Source: Lutibacter sp. (GTDB lineage Bacteria > Bacteroidota > Bacteroidia > Flavobacteriales > Flavobacteriaceae). Taken from it: a DNA stretch of 64,000 bases. Below are positions 1-7,612 of this stretch, piece after piece. The translations under genes and the position numbers were made by a program. The DNA lies in contig DAIDMK010000015.1 in assembly GCA_027449025.1 (NCBI GenBank), positions 1 through 64,000 on the forward strand, in the 5' to 3' direction. Numbering within the stretch: the stretch's first letter is position 1; every line of letters begins with the position of its first letter. The notes beneath the pieces are model-generated. The model ran no database searches and had not been told where the DNA came from. It saw only the letters and a list, made by a program, of their open reading frames with translations.

Positions 1-1256
1 TTACTGTTAACAGCTATTGAAGTAGCATTATTTACCGGAACTACAGAAAGCACTGTTGGTGCAGTTGTATCAACAACTGGGGCAAGCGTTGTAAAACTCC
101 ATACTTTTGAAGCAGTAAGTGCATTTCCAGCAACATCTTTAGCGCCTGTGGTAATTGTTGCCGTATAAACCAATCCGGCATCAAGATCGCTGATTGGGTT
201 AAAAGTAGCTGTAGTGCCTGAATAAGATACTGACCCTGTTATATTTGTTGCTCCTTGTTTTAGGGTGAAAGTGACTGTTGAAAGGGTTGATGCATCCATC
301 GCTTCACTGAAAGTTGCAGTAATATTACTGTTAACAGCTATTGAAGTAGCATTATTTACCGGAACTACAGAAAGCACTGTTGGTGCAGTTGTATCAACAA
401 CAACGCCATCTCCACCTGTAGTAAAACTCCACACATAGGTATTCGTTGAATGATTGTCATCATCGTCATCGTTATCATCGTTATCATTATCATTATCATC
501 ATCATTATCATTATCATCATCGTCGCCTTCTTCATAATAATGATCATCATTATCATCTTCATCATCACCATTACTGTTATCTATTATAATCGTTCCTGTG
601 AATAAAGTATTGGCTTCTAAATTACTTGTTGGAATAAATGTAGCAGTTTTATCGGAATAGGTTAATGAACCCTCAACAATTGTTGTTCCATTATTTAAGG
701 AAAATGTTACCAATTCTGCCATATTTGAATTTATTTCCCTGCTGAATTTAATGGTGGGATGAACGTCAAACGCTACGTCAGTCTCATTATTCAGGGGGGT
801 TACCGAAACAACTGAAAACGCTTTCTCATGGTGGTGATCATCAGTTCTAAATGTCCAAGAATGTTCCTTTTCGTTATCATTGGAGGAGCCATCCTTTAAA
901 TTGGTTTTTATCGTTGCAGTAAACTGGGTATTAGGCGTCAGATAAGCATCTGGTCTAAAAACAGCAGTGGTTCCTGAAAAGGTTACCTTTCCAGAAATTG
1001 TTGTTGTCCCTTGTTTCAAGGTTAAGATAGATGCCGCTACTTCTGACGGATTAGCAGAACTTTTAAAATTCACGATTATCAGAGGATTAACAGCCACAGT
1101 TTCTGCAAGATCTGCAGGAAATGTTTCTTTAAGACCTGCTTCTTCAAGATTTACATCTAACTGATTTGTTGTGATGCCCTCATCACTCGAACAACTAGTC
1201 ACTAAAACAACAAATGCTACCGCAAGAGTTGCCGATAAATTTTTTAATAATTTCAT
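1..1256 (-). CDS. Ig-like repeat lipoprotein with Asp/Asn-rich tract (partial, runs off left edge)
   Basis: The reading frame is open from the ATG at 1256 to base 1 (418 codons and no stop), so the C-terminus lies outside the window. The N-terminus is a lipoprotein signal peptide with lipobox LVTSC, followed by SSDEG; acidic residues just after the lipid Cys fit a surface-exported Bacteroidota lipoprotein. Then come bacterial Ig-like (Big_5/SbsA type) domains at roughly residues 40-130, 139-275 and 285-395, and the start of a fourth. Recurring signatures are SVVPVNNATSIAVNS, TATITTGAKD and WSFTT. Domain 2 carries about 40 Asp/Asn residues (about 228-268), encoded by runs of GAT and AAT, in a loop where domain 3 has only a short segment. 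Bases 1-77 and 325-401 are identical. It probably binds a ligand or cations at the surface, which is inference. It lies downstream of the TonB receptor and has its own GTAGGG/TGTTATA motif at 1411-1439. Confidence 0.88.
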   Translation of the reverse strand, partial: MKLLKNLSATLAVAFVVLVTSCSSDEGITTNQLDVNLEEAGLKETFPADLAETVAVNPLIIVNFKSSANPSEVAASILTLKQGTTTISGKVTFSGTTAVFRPDAYLTPNTQFTATIKTNLKDGSSNDNEKEHSWTFRTDDHHHEKAFSVVSVTPLNNETDVAFDVHPTIKFSREINSNMAELVTFSLNNGTTIVEGSLTYSDKTATFIPTSNLEANTLFTGTIIIDNSNGDDEDDNDDHYYEEGDDDDNDNDDDNDNDNDDNDDDDDNHSTNTYVWSFTTGGDGVVVDTTAPTVLSVVPVNNATSIAVNSNITATFSEAMDASTLSTVTFTLKQGATNITGSVSYSGTTATFNPISDLDAGLVYTATITTGAKDVAGNALTASKVWSFTTLAPVVDTTAPTVLSVVPVNNATSIAVNS

Positions 1257-1410
1257 TTTTTAAATTTTTTAATTAAATAATTCTTGTTAAAAAAATCAAT
1301 CCTCTTCATCAGATGGATAATATGAATAAGTATAATATCTTTTCAACCTTGAAATCTATCTTATAGTAGTTTATATTCCATTTGTGTGTAAAAAGTTACC
1401 ATACATATTT

Positions 1411-1439
1411 TATAACAGGCAACAGAGAGAAAACCCTAC
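1411..1439 (-). promoter_or_regulatory. putative ECF sigma promoter, copy 1
   Basis: Read on the minus strand, GTAGGG (1439-1434) is followed by exactly 16 bases and then TGTTATA (1417-1411). The same two boxes with the same spacing occur at 5207-5179 and 5790-5818. The Ig-like lipoprotein starts at 1256, giving a leader of about 145 nt. Assignment to the sigma factor encoded at 5215-5730 is inference from position and repetition. Confidence 0.7.
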
Positions 1440-1530
1440 CATTAAATCAAAAGGTTTAAATAAAAAATTTAATTTGTATCACAATAGGCTATTTTTGTTA
1501 ATAATAATGCCCTATTAATAATATTAATTT

Positions 1531-4086
1531 TTAAAAAGAAACTCTGAAAGTGAAATTGGGAGTTGTGGCTAAAGCAACACTATTAATGGTGTTTATGGTA
1601 CCTTCAGGAGTTATTTTGTAGTAAGTATTTAAAATATTTTTAGTATTTAAAATGTTTAAAATAGAAACACCTGCCATTGCAGCAACTTTTTTGTTAAGCT
1701 TAAATTTATAGGTTGATGAAAAATCAACCCTATAGTAATTTGGTAAATTATCGCTATTTGGGGAGTTGTAATTTATATAAGAATTAATGCCGTCAACAGT
1801 AATTGGATTGGCTTCTTGAGGTGTAGTATATGGTTTTCCATTTCGCCATAAAAGTCCGATAGCAAAATTAAATTTTTTATAAGTGTAGGTGTTTCCAAAC
1901 GAAATGCTATGTCTAATATCCAAATTATTCGGAAATTCACTAGGTGTTAACTCTGGAAAATTATAGGTGTTGTGATTATAGGTATAACCTAACCAAGTAC
2001 TAAAATCATCGGTTTTTCTATTAATTAAAAATTCAATTCCTTTTACGGAATAGCTTCCAGAAGTTTTTATATACTGATTTTGATTTTGAAATCCTTGATT
2101 TGCAGTTGTAATACCATCTACATATTTGTAAAATCCCTCTATGTCAATAAAAACATGTTGTTTGTGGAAATTAAATCCAGCAGAGGCTTGTTGGCTTTTT
2201 ATGATAGGTGTGGTTGTATTGTCGGCTAAAACCCAACGCCTTTTTTCAACCCCTAAAAAATCTTCTTGTAAATCTATAATTTGAGTGGCATTCTGACTTT
2301 TAAATTCACCAGCAATTTTAAACGAAAAATGTTTATTTAGCTTATGCAATGCCAGTATTCTGGGTTCAATAATAAATGTGTTAAAAGTTTCAATATAATT
2401 CAATCGCAACCCAGCATTCAAAAATGTTTTTTTGTTACCTGAAGTGTAATTAACCTCACTAAAAAGCGAATGATTTCTTAGTACCTTTTTAATAATCCTA
2501 CTGTATTCCGGAATATTTACAACCTCAGCATTTGTAATTCCCAATTCATAAAATTGATAACCATTTAACAGTTGTATTTTTTTTGAAATGGAATAATAGG
2601 TGTTTAATTTTAAGCCTGTTTCTAAAACTTCATTGCGCTGTTGTAAAAGCTGCTCTGTAAAAAGTGATTGATTTGAAGAATTTAGGTTGTATTTTGTATA
2701 ATAAGCATTAAAAACCGTTTTAAATTTTGAGTTCCAATTGTCGGTTAATTGAATTCCAAAACCTTTATTTTTTTGTTCTAAACTACTTTTTTTGTATTCC
2801 TCGTCAGTATCCATTTCTATATCGATTGCTTCTTCATAATCAAGTTCATTTTCAACATCTAAAAGGCTAAATCGCAATTGGTGTTTCTCATTAATATCAT
2901 ATAATAATTTAATGCTATAATCATAAAAATAAAAGTTTGAACCAGACTCAACTACCTCGTTATCTGTAGTTGAATAAGTAGAAACTTTAGAATTTTGAAA
3001 CGCACGATTATAATATTGTTCGAAGGTTAATGAGTTCCACAAATCAGTAAAAGAACGTCTTCCAGATACTTGAATTGCTAGTTTTTTTGAAATTGGTATT
3101 TGCCCATAAGCATCGGCACTCAGTAAATTAATACCGACTCCGCCAAATGGTTTTTCTTTTATTTCATTAATTGATTCAATAGAAATAGTTCCCGAAACAC
3201 CATCATTATATTGGGAATCGGTGCCATTTTTAATTACGGTGACATTTTCTGTCAAATACGGATTAAACGCAGAAATTAAGCCAAAAAAATGCCCTGAATG
3301 ATACATTTTTATACCGTCCCAAAGCAATAAGTTTTGGTCGTTTGTTCCCCCTCTAATATTAATGTCTGAAATAGTTTCATCAACACTACTTATACCTGGT
3401 AATGCTTGTATTTGATGTAAAACATCAGGTTCAACCAGTCCGGGTAAAATACCAAATTCTTGTGGGGAAATCACAAATGAGTTGTCGGTTTTTATGGTAA
3501 TTCCCGATGTTAAATAATTTTGCAAAATAATTTCGTTAAGTTCTTCAAATTTTTCAGTTAATGTGATTGTTAAACATTTATTAGTTAAAAACTCGGTAGA
3601 ATTTAAATACAGGGTCGGATAACCGATATGACTAATTTGAATTGTCTGGTTTTTATTAATTTTTGGGATACTAAAATAACCCACACTATTTGAGGTAGTT
3701 TGTATGTTTGTTTTTAAGACTGAAATATGAGCTCCTTTAAGTTGCAGCTTGGAATTAAAATCAACTAAATAGCCACAAATAATTTCAATATTTGTTTGAT
3801 TGCTAATTAAAATATTTGTTGAAGTTAAAAATGTAAATGCCAAGCCAGTCTTTTCTTTTAAATATTCAATGGTTTCTGGAAGTGTTGTTTTTTTTGAAGG
3901 TGGTATAATTTTAATAGTTTCAATTACTTTGTTGGCATAGGTAAAGGTAACTTCATATTCTTTTTCGGTTTCAACTAAAATTTCGGAAAGCAATTTATTT
4001 TCCTTGGTTAAATTTTGTGAAAAACTAAAAATTGAATAAAGAAGACAAGTAAAAATTAATAAAGACTTTAGTTTGTTAATTTTCAT
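1531..4086 (-). CDS. TonB-dependent receptor with STN signalling domain
   Basis: This is an 851-residue outer-membrane receptor. Signal peptide at 1-24 (ends FSFSQ); secretin/TonB short N-terminal (STN) domain at about 32-96; carboxypeptidase-D regulatory-like domain at about 103-175; plug at about 205-310 with DVLHQIQALPGIS and the conserved INIRGG; then a long beta-barrel ending in an aromatic residue (FRVSF). An STN domain marks receptors that pass an occupancy signal to a FecR-type anti-sigma factor, matching the FecR and ECF sigma genes immediately upstream. There is no SusD-like partner; the next gene downstream is the Ig-like lipoprotein. The substrate cannot be read from sequence; siderophore, metal chelate or peptide are all possible. 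The start codon lies in the arm of a hairpin (4084-4120). Probably transcribed with fecR. Confidence 0.93.
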   Translation of the reverse strand: MKINKLKSLLIFTCLLYSIFSFSQNLTKENKLLSEILVETEKEYEVTFTYANKVIETIKIIPPSKKTTLPETIEYLKEKTGLAFTFLTSTNILISNQTNIEIICGYLVDFNSKLQLKGAHISVLKTNIQTTSNSVGYFSIPKINKNQTIQISHIGYPTLYLNSTEFLTNKCLTITLTEKFEELNEIILQNYLTSGITIKTDNSFVISPQEFGILPGLVEPDVLHQIQALPGISSVDETISDINIRGGTNDQNLLLWDGIKMYHSGHFFGLISAFNPYLTENVTVIKNGTDSQYNDGVSGTISIESINEIKEKPFGGVGINLLSADAYGQIPISKKLAIQVSGRRSFTDLWNSLTFEQYYNRAFQNSKVSTYSTTDNEVVESGSNFYFYDYSIKLLYDINEKHQLRFSLLDVENELDYEEAIDIEMDTDEEYKKSSLEQKNKGFGIQLTDNWNSKFKTVFNAYYTKYNLNSSNQSLFTEQLLQQRNEVLETGLKLNTYYSISKKIQLLNGYQFYELGITNAEVVNIPEYSRIIKKVLRNHSLFSEVNYTSGNKKTFLNAGLRLNYIETFNTFIIEPRILALHKLNKHFSFKIAGEFKSQNATQIIDLQEDFLGVEKRRWVLADNTTTPIIKSQQASAGFNFHKQHVFIDIEGFYKYVDGITTANQGFQNQNQYIKTSGSYSVKGIEFLINRKTDDFSTWLGYTYNHNTYNFPELTPSEFPNNLDIRHSISFGNTYTYKKFNFAIGLLWRNGKPYTTPQEANPITVDGINSYINYNSPNSDNLPNYYRVDFSSTYKFKLNKKVAAMAGVSILNILNTKNILNTYYKITPEGTINTINSVALATTPNFTFRVSF

Positions 4087-4180
4087 CTGTTTAAATATTA
4101 TTTTTTAGCGGTAACAGATGCGGTTCGCCATTAATTATTCCTTTGTTTGTCAAAATTTGTCATGCTCGTTTTATTTATCA
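4084..4180. repeat. dispersed intergenic element, copy A (hairpin overlapping the receptor start codon)
   Basis: CATCTGTT (4084-4091) and AACAGATG (4113-4120) are an 8-bp inverted repeat. The reverse complement of bases 4084-4086 is the ATG of the TonB receptor. The hairpin and downstream blocks (attaat, cctttg, caaaatttg, atgct, ttttattt) recur in the same order at 51374-51515. In that copy the second arm is AACAGGTG, which still pairs in RNA through a G-U wobble. Confidence 0.6.
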
Positions 4181-4237
4181 TTTTCTATTGTTTTTTTGTC
4201 AAATGGAATGCCTAGCATCTTTCTTTTTTCTGTTAGA

Positions 4238-5155
4238 TTATTTTGTTGTAGGCGTTTCATCTAGTTTTAAATGCACTTTCTTATTGCTGATAATTTCGTA
4301 TTTTAGGTTTAAGGGAATGCTGATTGCCTGCAAAGCCAGTTCTAAATTTGAATGAATAAAACTCCCCGTAAACAAATTATTTTCATACTTAATATCATAT
4401 TCAATGGAAATATTATATTGTCTTTCCAATTCTTTTACAACATATTTATAGGGCATACTTTTAAATGAGCTGCTATTTTGAAGCCAAGCCGGCATTATTT
4501 CATTTGAGTTGTATGACAATTGAGAAACTTCATTGAGTATTTTATAGGAACTTCCGGCAGGAACCTTAACTGTTTCGTATTTAGAAGTTACACTTACTAA
4601 GCCTTCATAACAATTCACTTCAAAATATTGGTCTCTTTCAATAACGTTAAATTTGGTACCCAGAACCTGAACGGAACCCAAATTTGAATTTACCGTAAAT
4701 TTAGCCCCCTTTTTTACACTAAAATAAGCTTCGCCTTTTAAATTTAAGGTTCTGTTTTTTTTCCAATTTTTGGCATTAAAAGTAATTTTTGAATCAGCAT
4801 TTAAATGCACTTCAGATTGGTCCGGTAATTCAAAAGTGAGTTTCTCAGCTAAATTTGTTGTGTAGCTTGTATCTTTTGTTGAAATAAAATAATACGAAGT
4901 AATTAGCAAGGCAAATACGGCTGCAATTCTGTAAAAATATTTGGTAAAATCCAGCTTCTTTACAGTGGTTTTGACATGCGTTTTCTTTATCCTTTCTAAA
5001 GTTTCCTGAGCATTGTAACTTGGTGCTTCAAGTTGGTTTGTGGCTGAAATTATTTTTTTATACACACGTATTTCTTCCTCACTAACATGTTCCTTAAGTG
5101 TTTCTTCGGTTATTTCGCCATTAAGCCATTTTGCCAAAAAATAGTTTTTTTCCAT
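4238..5155 (-). CDS. FecR-family anti-sigma factor
   Basis: This 305-residue inner-membrane regulator has a cytoplasmic N-terminal segment (1-70) that would hold the sigma factor and one transmembrane helix at about 74-92 (FYRIAAVFALLITSYYF). A periplasmic FecR domain at about 96-190 contains LPDQSEVHLNADS and VQVLGTKFNV. A C-terminal DUF4974-like domain at about 232-300 usually contacts the receptor STN domain. It lies between the ECF sigma gene and the TonB receptor, the canonical order for cell-surface signalling. A GTAGGG-N16-TGTTATA motif at 5207-5179, just after the sigma stop codon, would let fecR and the receptor be transcribed separately from sigma, with a leader of under 20 nt. Confidence 0.95.
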   Translation of the reverse strand: MEKNYFLAKWLNGEITEETLKEHVSEEEIRVYKKIISATNQLEAPSYNAQETLERIKKTHVKTTVKKLDFTKYFYRIAAVFALLITSYYFISTKDTSYTTNLAEKLTFELPDQSEVHLNADSKITFNAKNWKKNRTLNLKGEAYFSVKKGAKFTVNSNLGSVQVLGTKFNVIERDQYFEVNCYEGLVSVTSKYETVKVPAGSSYKILNEVSQLSYNSNEIMPAWLQNSSSFKSMPYKYVVKELERQYNISIEYDIKYENNLFTGSFIHSNLELALQAISIPLNLKYEIISNKKVHLKLDETPTTK

Positions 5156-5178
5156 CTGTAAAATTCATATAACAGTTA

Positions 5179-5207
5179 TATAACAACTAAATAAAGGTTT
5201 TCCCTAC
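5179..5207 (-). promoter_or_regulatory. putative ECF sigma promoter, copy 2
   Basis: On the minus strand, GTAGGG (5207-5202), 16 bases, then TGTTATA (5185-5179). It begins 8 bases after the stop codon of the sigma gene and ends 24 bases before the fecR ATG. A second TGTTATA lies 11 bases further downstream (5174-5168). Confidence 0.72.
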
Positions 5208-5214
5208 TTTATTA

Positions 5215-5730
5215 TCAAATATTTTCAATTTCTTTTCTTAAACTTAACAAAGCGAGGTGTATTCTCTTCTCAACCGCTTTCACCGAAATTTCTAAAATTT
5301 CAGCAATTTCTTTGTATTTTTTACCATCAATTCTATTCATTAAAAAAGCTGTTCGTTGTGTTTCTGTTAAGTTTGAAAGTGCTTTTTGTAATTTTTTGTC
5401 AAACTCTTTTTCTTCCATTAAAAACTCCGGCGTTTCATGGGTGTATTTCTTTTGTGGGATGTTTTTAAAATTTAATGCCACCTTGCTTTTAGCATATTCA
5501 TTTAAAAATAAATTATTAGCAATGGTAAATAAAAAAGATTTTGCTTTTCCCGGAATTACTTTTTTGCAATTATCCCAAAATTTTAAAAAAGCATCTTGAA
5601 CAATATCATTTGCCAATTCTGTATCACCACATTTGTAGTACATATAATTGCGCAATAATACTGAATTATCTAAAAAAAAATCACTAAATTTTTTTTCATT
5701 ACAATACTCTTCATCAATATTATGATTCAT
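5215..5730 (-). CDS. ECF RNA polymerase sigma factor (FecI-like)
   Basis: This 171-residue sigma-70 family factor contains only regions 2 and 4, as ECF factors do. Region 2 at about 29-58 carries the DIVQDAFLKFWDN core-binding and -10 recognition helices. Region 4 at about 117-168 (LTETQRTAFLMNRIDGKKYKEIAE) is a helix-turn-helix for the -35 box. It heads the sigma / FecR / TonB-receptor cassette, so it is expected to be held by the FecR protein at 4238-5155 and released on receptor signalling. Its likely target promoters are the three GTAGGG-N16-TGTTATA sites around it. No such site faces the sigma gene itself, so direct autoregulation is not apparent. It is divergent from the Asp-rich lipoprotein at 5936. 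Confidence 0.95.
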   Translation of the reverse strand: MNHNIDEEYCNEKKFSDFFLDNSVLLRNYMYYKCGDTELANDIVQDAFLKFWDNCKKVIPGKAKSFLFTIANNLFLNEYAKSKVALNFKNIPQKKYTHETPEFLMEEKEFDKKLQKALSNLTETQRTAFLMNRIDGKKYKEIAEILEISVKAVEKRIHLALLSLRKEIENI

Positions 5731-5789
5731 AAATTTTATGAAAATTTCAGATTAATTTTGTCTATAAATATAATTATTTTAAAAAATAA

Positions 5790-5818
5790 GTAGGGTTTTT
5801 TCAAAATAAACTGTTATA
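5790..5818 (+). promoter_or_regulatory. putative ECF sigma promoter, copy 3
   Basis: GTAGGG (5790-5795), 16 bases, then TGTTATA (5812-5818), facing the Asp-rich lipoprotein gene at 5936. Transcription starting just after this site would give a leader of about 110 nt containing the inverted repeat at 5839-5904. Confidence 0.72.
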
Positions 5819-5838
5819 TGCATGATTGTGTAAATATT

Positions 5839-5904
5839 CCAAGAGGTTTCTAATATTATTAAAAACTAAAGAGTTTAATGACAATAAACCCCAAAACCTC
5901 TTGG
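5839..5904 (+). promoter_or_regulatory. structured leader: 11-bp inverted repeat with inner hairpin
   Basis: CCAAGAGGTTT (5839-5849) is exactly complementary to AAACCTCTTGG (5894-5904). Inside the 44-base loop is a second short stem, GTTTA (5873-5877) with TAAAC (5885-5889). The structure lies in the predicted leader of the lipoprotein gene at 5936. It could be an attenuator, an mRNA-stability element or a protein-binding site; the sequence does not decide. Confidence 0.5.
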
Positions 5905-5935
5905 TTATTTATAATTAATTTTAAATTTGTAACTT

Positions 5936-6991
5936 ATGAAGCATTTCTACAATTTATTTTTTCTAAGTTTATTTTTTGTGACGCTTAATTCTTGTCAGGA
6001 TGAAATATCACAAATTATAGAACCCGCCCAAGGTGAAACTTTAAAAGTAAACGCTAATGTAACCAATTTAGTGCAGCGCACAGTTACAAAAGATGGTTCA
6101 AAAGATAACATTATAGACAATTCAAGTTGTTTGGAAGTTCAACTTCCAATAATAGTAAGTGTAAACGGATTAGAAATTAACGTAAATTCAGATGATGATT
6201 TTGAAATAATAGAGGCTAATTTTGATGAATTTGATGACGATTCAGATTCCTTAGAAATATTTTTCCCTATTGAAATCATTTTAAGTGATTATTCCAAAAT
6301 AACCGTCAATACTCAAGATGAACTGGAAGCTTTAATTGAGAATTGTGGAGATGAAAACGAAGTGGATGACGATATTGAATGTTTAGATTTTATATATCCA
6401 ATAAGCTTGTCAATGTATAATTCGGAAAATCAATTAACTAAAACTGTGAGTGTTGAAAATGATGAGCAGTTTTACAAATTGATTGACGATATAGCTGATG
6501 ATGATATAGTGGTTATTAATTTTCCAATTTCAGTAATCCTTTATGATGGTACAGAAAGGAACATTGAAAATATGGAGATGTTAGAAAATGAAATCGAACG
6601 GGTTAAGGATATGTGCGATGAAGATGACGACAATGATTACGATGACGATGACTGTGTCGATTGTTCTCAAGAGCAATTAACCCAATTGTTAAAAACATGT
6701 TCTTGGACAGTTGATAAACTTGAAATTAATGATGTTGAGCAAACAGAGCAATATGAAAATTATACATTATTCTTTTTGGGTGAAGGAATTTTGAAAGCGA
6801 TTAACAATGGAAATGAAATCTTTGGAACTTGGAAAGTTGATTCATCTGATACCGAGATTTTATTAAAAATAAATTTTGAAACTTTAACCGATTTTTCTTT
6901 TGATTGGAAGCTTTATGAAATAAACGATGACAATGAGATTGATTTACGTTTTGAAGACAATAGATTTAAACTTGAAAAACATTGTGATTAA
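5936..6991 (+). CDS. Asp-rich repeat lipoprotein with C-terminal lipocalin-like domain
   Basis: The 351-residue product starts with a lipoprotein signal (lipobox TLNSC, Cys20) followed by QDE. Residues 65-228 contain four related units of about 40 residues, at 65-97, 106-138, 148-185 and 192-228. Each has a beta-like core (LPIIVSV, FPIEIIL, YPISLSM, FPISVIL), then a polar turn, then an acidic helix; most end near a Cys and are joined by Asp runs. A tract at 228-240 is almost all Asp. The C-terminal part (about 254-351: SWTVDKLEI, GTWKV, WKLYEIN) resembles the small lipocalin-like domains common in Bacteroidota. I do not recognise a named family for the repeats. Divergent from the ECF sigma gene and preceded by its presumed promoter. 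A role as surface ligand or cation binder for the receptor is inference. Confidence 0.85.
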   Translation: MKHFYNLFFLSLFFVTLNSCQDEISQIIEPAQGETLKVNANVTNLVQRTVTKDGSKDNIIDNSSCLEVQLPIIVSVNGLEINVNSDDDFEIIEANFDEFDDDSDSLEIFFPIEIILSDYSKITVNTQDELEALIENCGDENEVDDDIECLDFIYPISLSMYNSENQLTKTVSVENDEQFYKLIDDIADDDIVVINFPISVILYDGTERNIENMEMLENEIERVKDMCDEDDDNDYDDDDCVDCSQEQLTQLLKTCSWTVDKLEINDVEQTEQYENYTLFFLGEGILKAINNGNEIFGTWKVDSSDTEILLKINFETLTDFSFDWKLYEINDDNEIDLRFEDNRFKLEKHCD

Positions 6992-7285
6992 ATAAAGGGG
7001 TAGGCTACTGCGAAATTTCAAATAACATAGAAATTAACTTGGTTTTTAAACGTATCTAATATCATTTTTAAGTATCCCACATAATTTTTGTATTAAACAC
7101 AAAGGATTTTTACATCGGTTCTTAAAACCAAATCATGACGCCAATTGGTGTTAAAATTAGTGCGTAATAGTTAAAAAAAAATCATTTTCGTTTTTTTATA
7201 CTGCTTATAATATTTGATTAAATTATGTGTTTTTTTTAGATGTAATGTTCACAGAATCTAATTTTTTTATACTTCAATCATAAAA

Positions 7286-7612
7286 TTAATGTGAAACTAC
7301 TTTTAGTCCCACGATTGAAAAAATTAAAGTAGTTATAAAAAATAACCGCCAAAATGTGGCAGGTTCCTTAAATATAAAAATTCCAACGAGTACCGTGCCT
7401 ACAGCACCAATTCCTGTCCAAACAGCATAAGCCGTTCCGATGGGCAATTGTTGGGTCACCTTTATAAGAAGCAACATACTTATTGATAAACAAATCAAAA
7501 ATCCGATGTACCAATAAGTGGTTACAGTACCTGTTGATTCTCTAGCTTTTCCTAAACAAGCAGCAAAGGCTACTTCAAATAGTCCTGCTACAATTAATAA
7601 AATCCAATTCAT
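7286..7612 (-). CDS. sugE: small multidrug resistance (SMR) transporter, SugE/Gdx type
   Basis: The 108-residue protein has four hydrophobic helices, the usual SMR length. The essential helix-1 glutamate is present at residue 13 (GLFEVAFA). The signature LPIGTAYAVWTGIGAVG and the ending IVGLKVVSH match the SugE/Gdx branch, whose characterised members export guanidinium as antiparallel dimers, rather than the broad-specificity EmrE branch. It stands alone, with no second SMR subunit next to it. I looked for a guanidine riboswitch in the 365 bases upstream and saw none. Assignment to SMR is firm; the substrate follows from subfamily resemblance. Confidence 0.9.
   Translation of the reverse strand: MNWILLIVAGLFEVAFAACLGKARESTGTVTTYWYIGFLICLSISMLLLIKVTQQLPIGTAYAVWTGIGAVGTVLVGIFIFKEPATFWRLFFITTLIFSIVGLKVVSH

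Noticed and set aside
365-571. Minus-strand Met/Ile-rich open frame of 68 codons
   Set aside because: It is the GAT/AAT codon tract of the Ig-like lipoprotein read one frame off; composition is an artefact of the trinucleotide repeat.
4143-4355. Plus-strand open frame of 70 codons opposite the end of fecR
   Set aside because: Antisense to a well-supported gene, starts with TTG, and has no family resemblance.
5922-5929. TAAATTTG as a housekeeping -7 box for the Asp-rich lipoprotein
   Set aside because: It would start transcription practically at the ATG (5936) and has no good -33 box; the GTAGGG/TGTTATA site at 5790-5818 is the better candidate.
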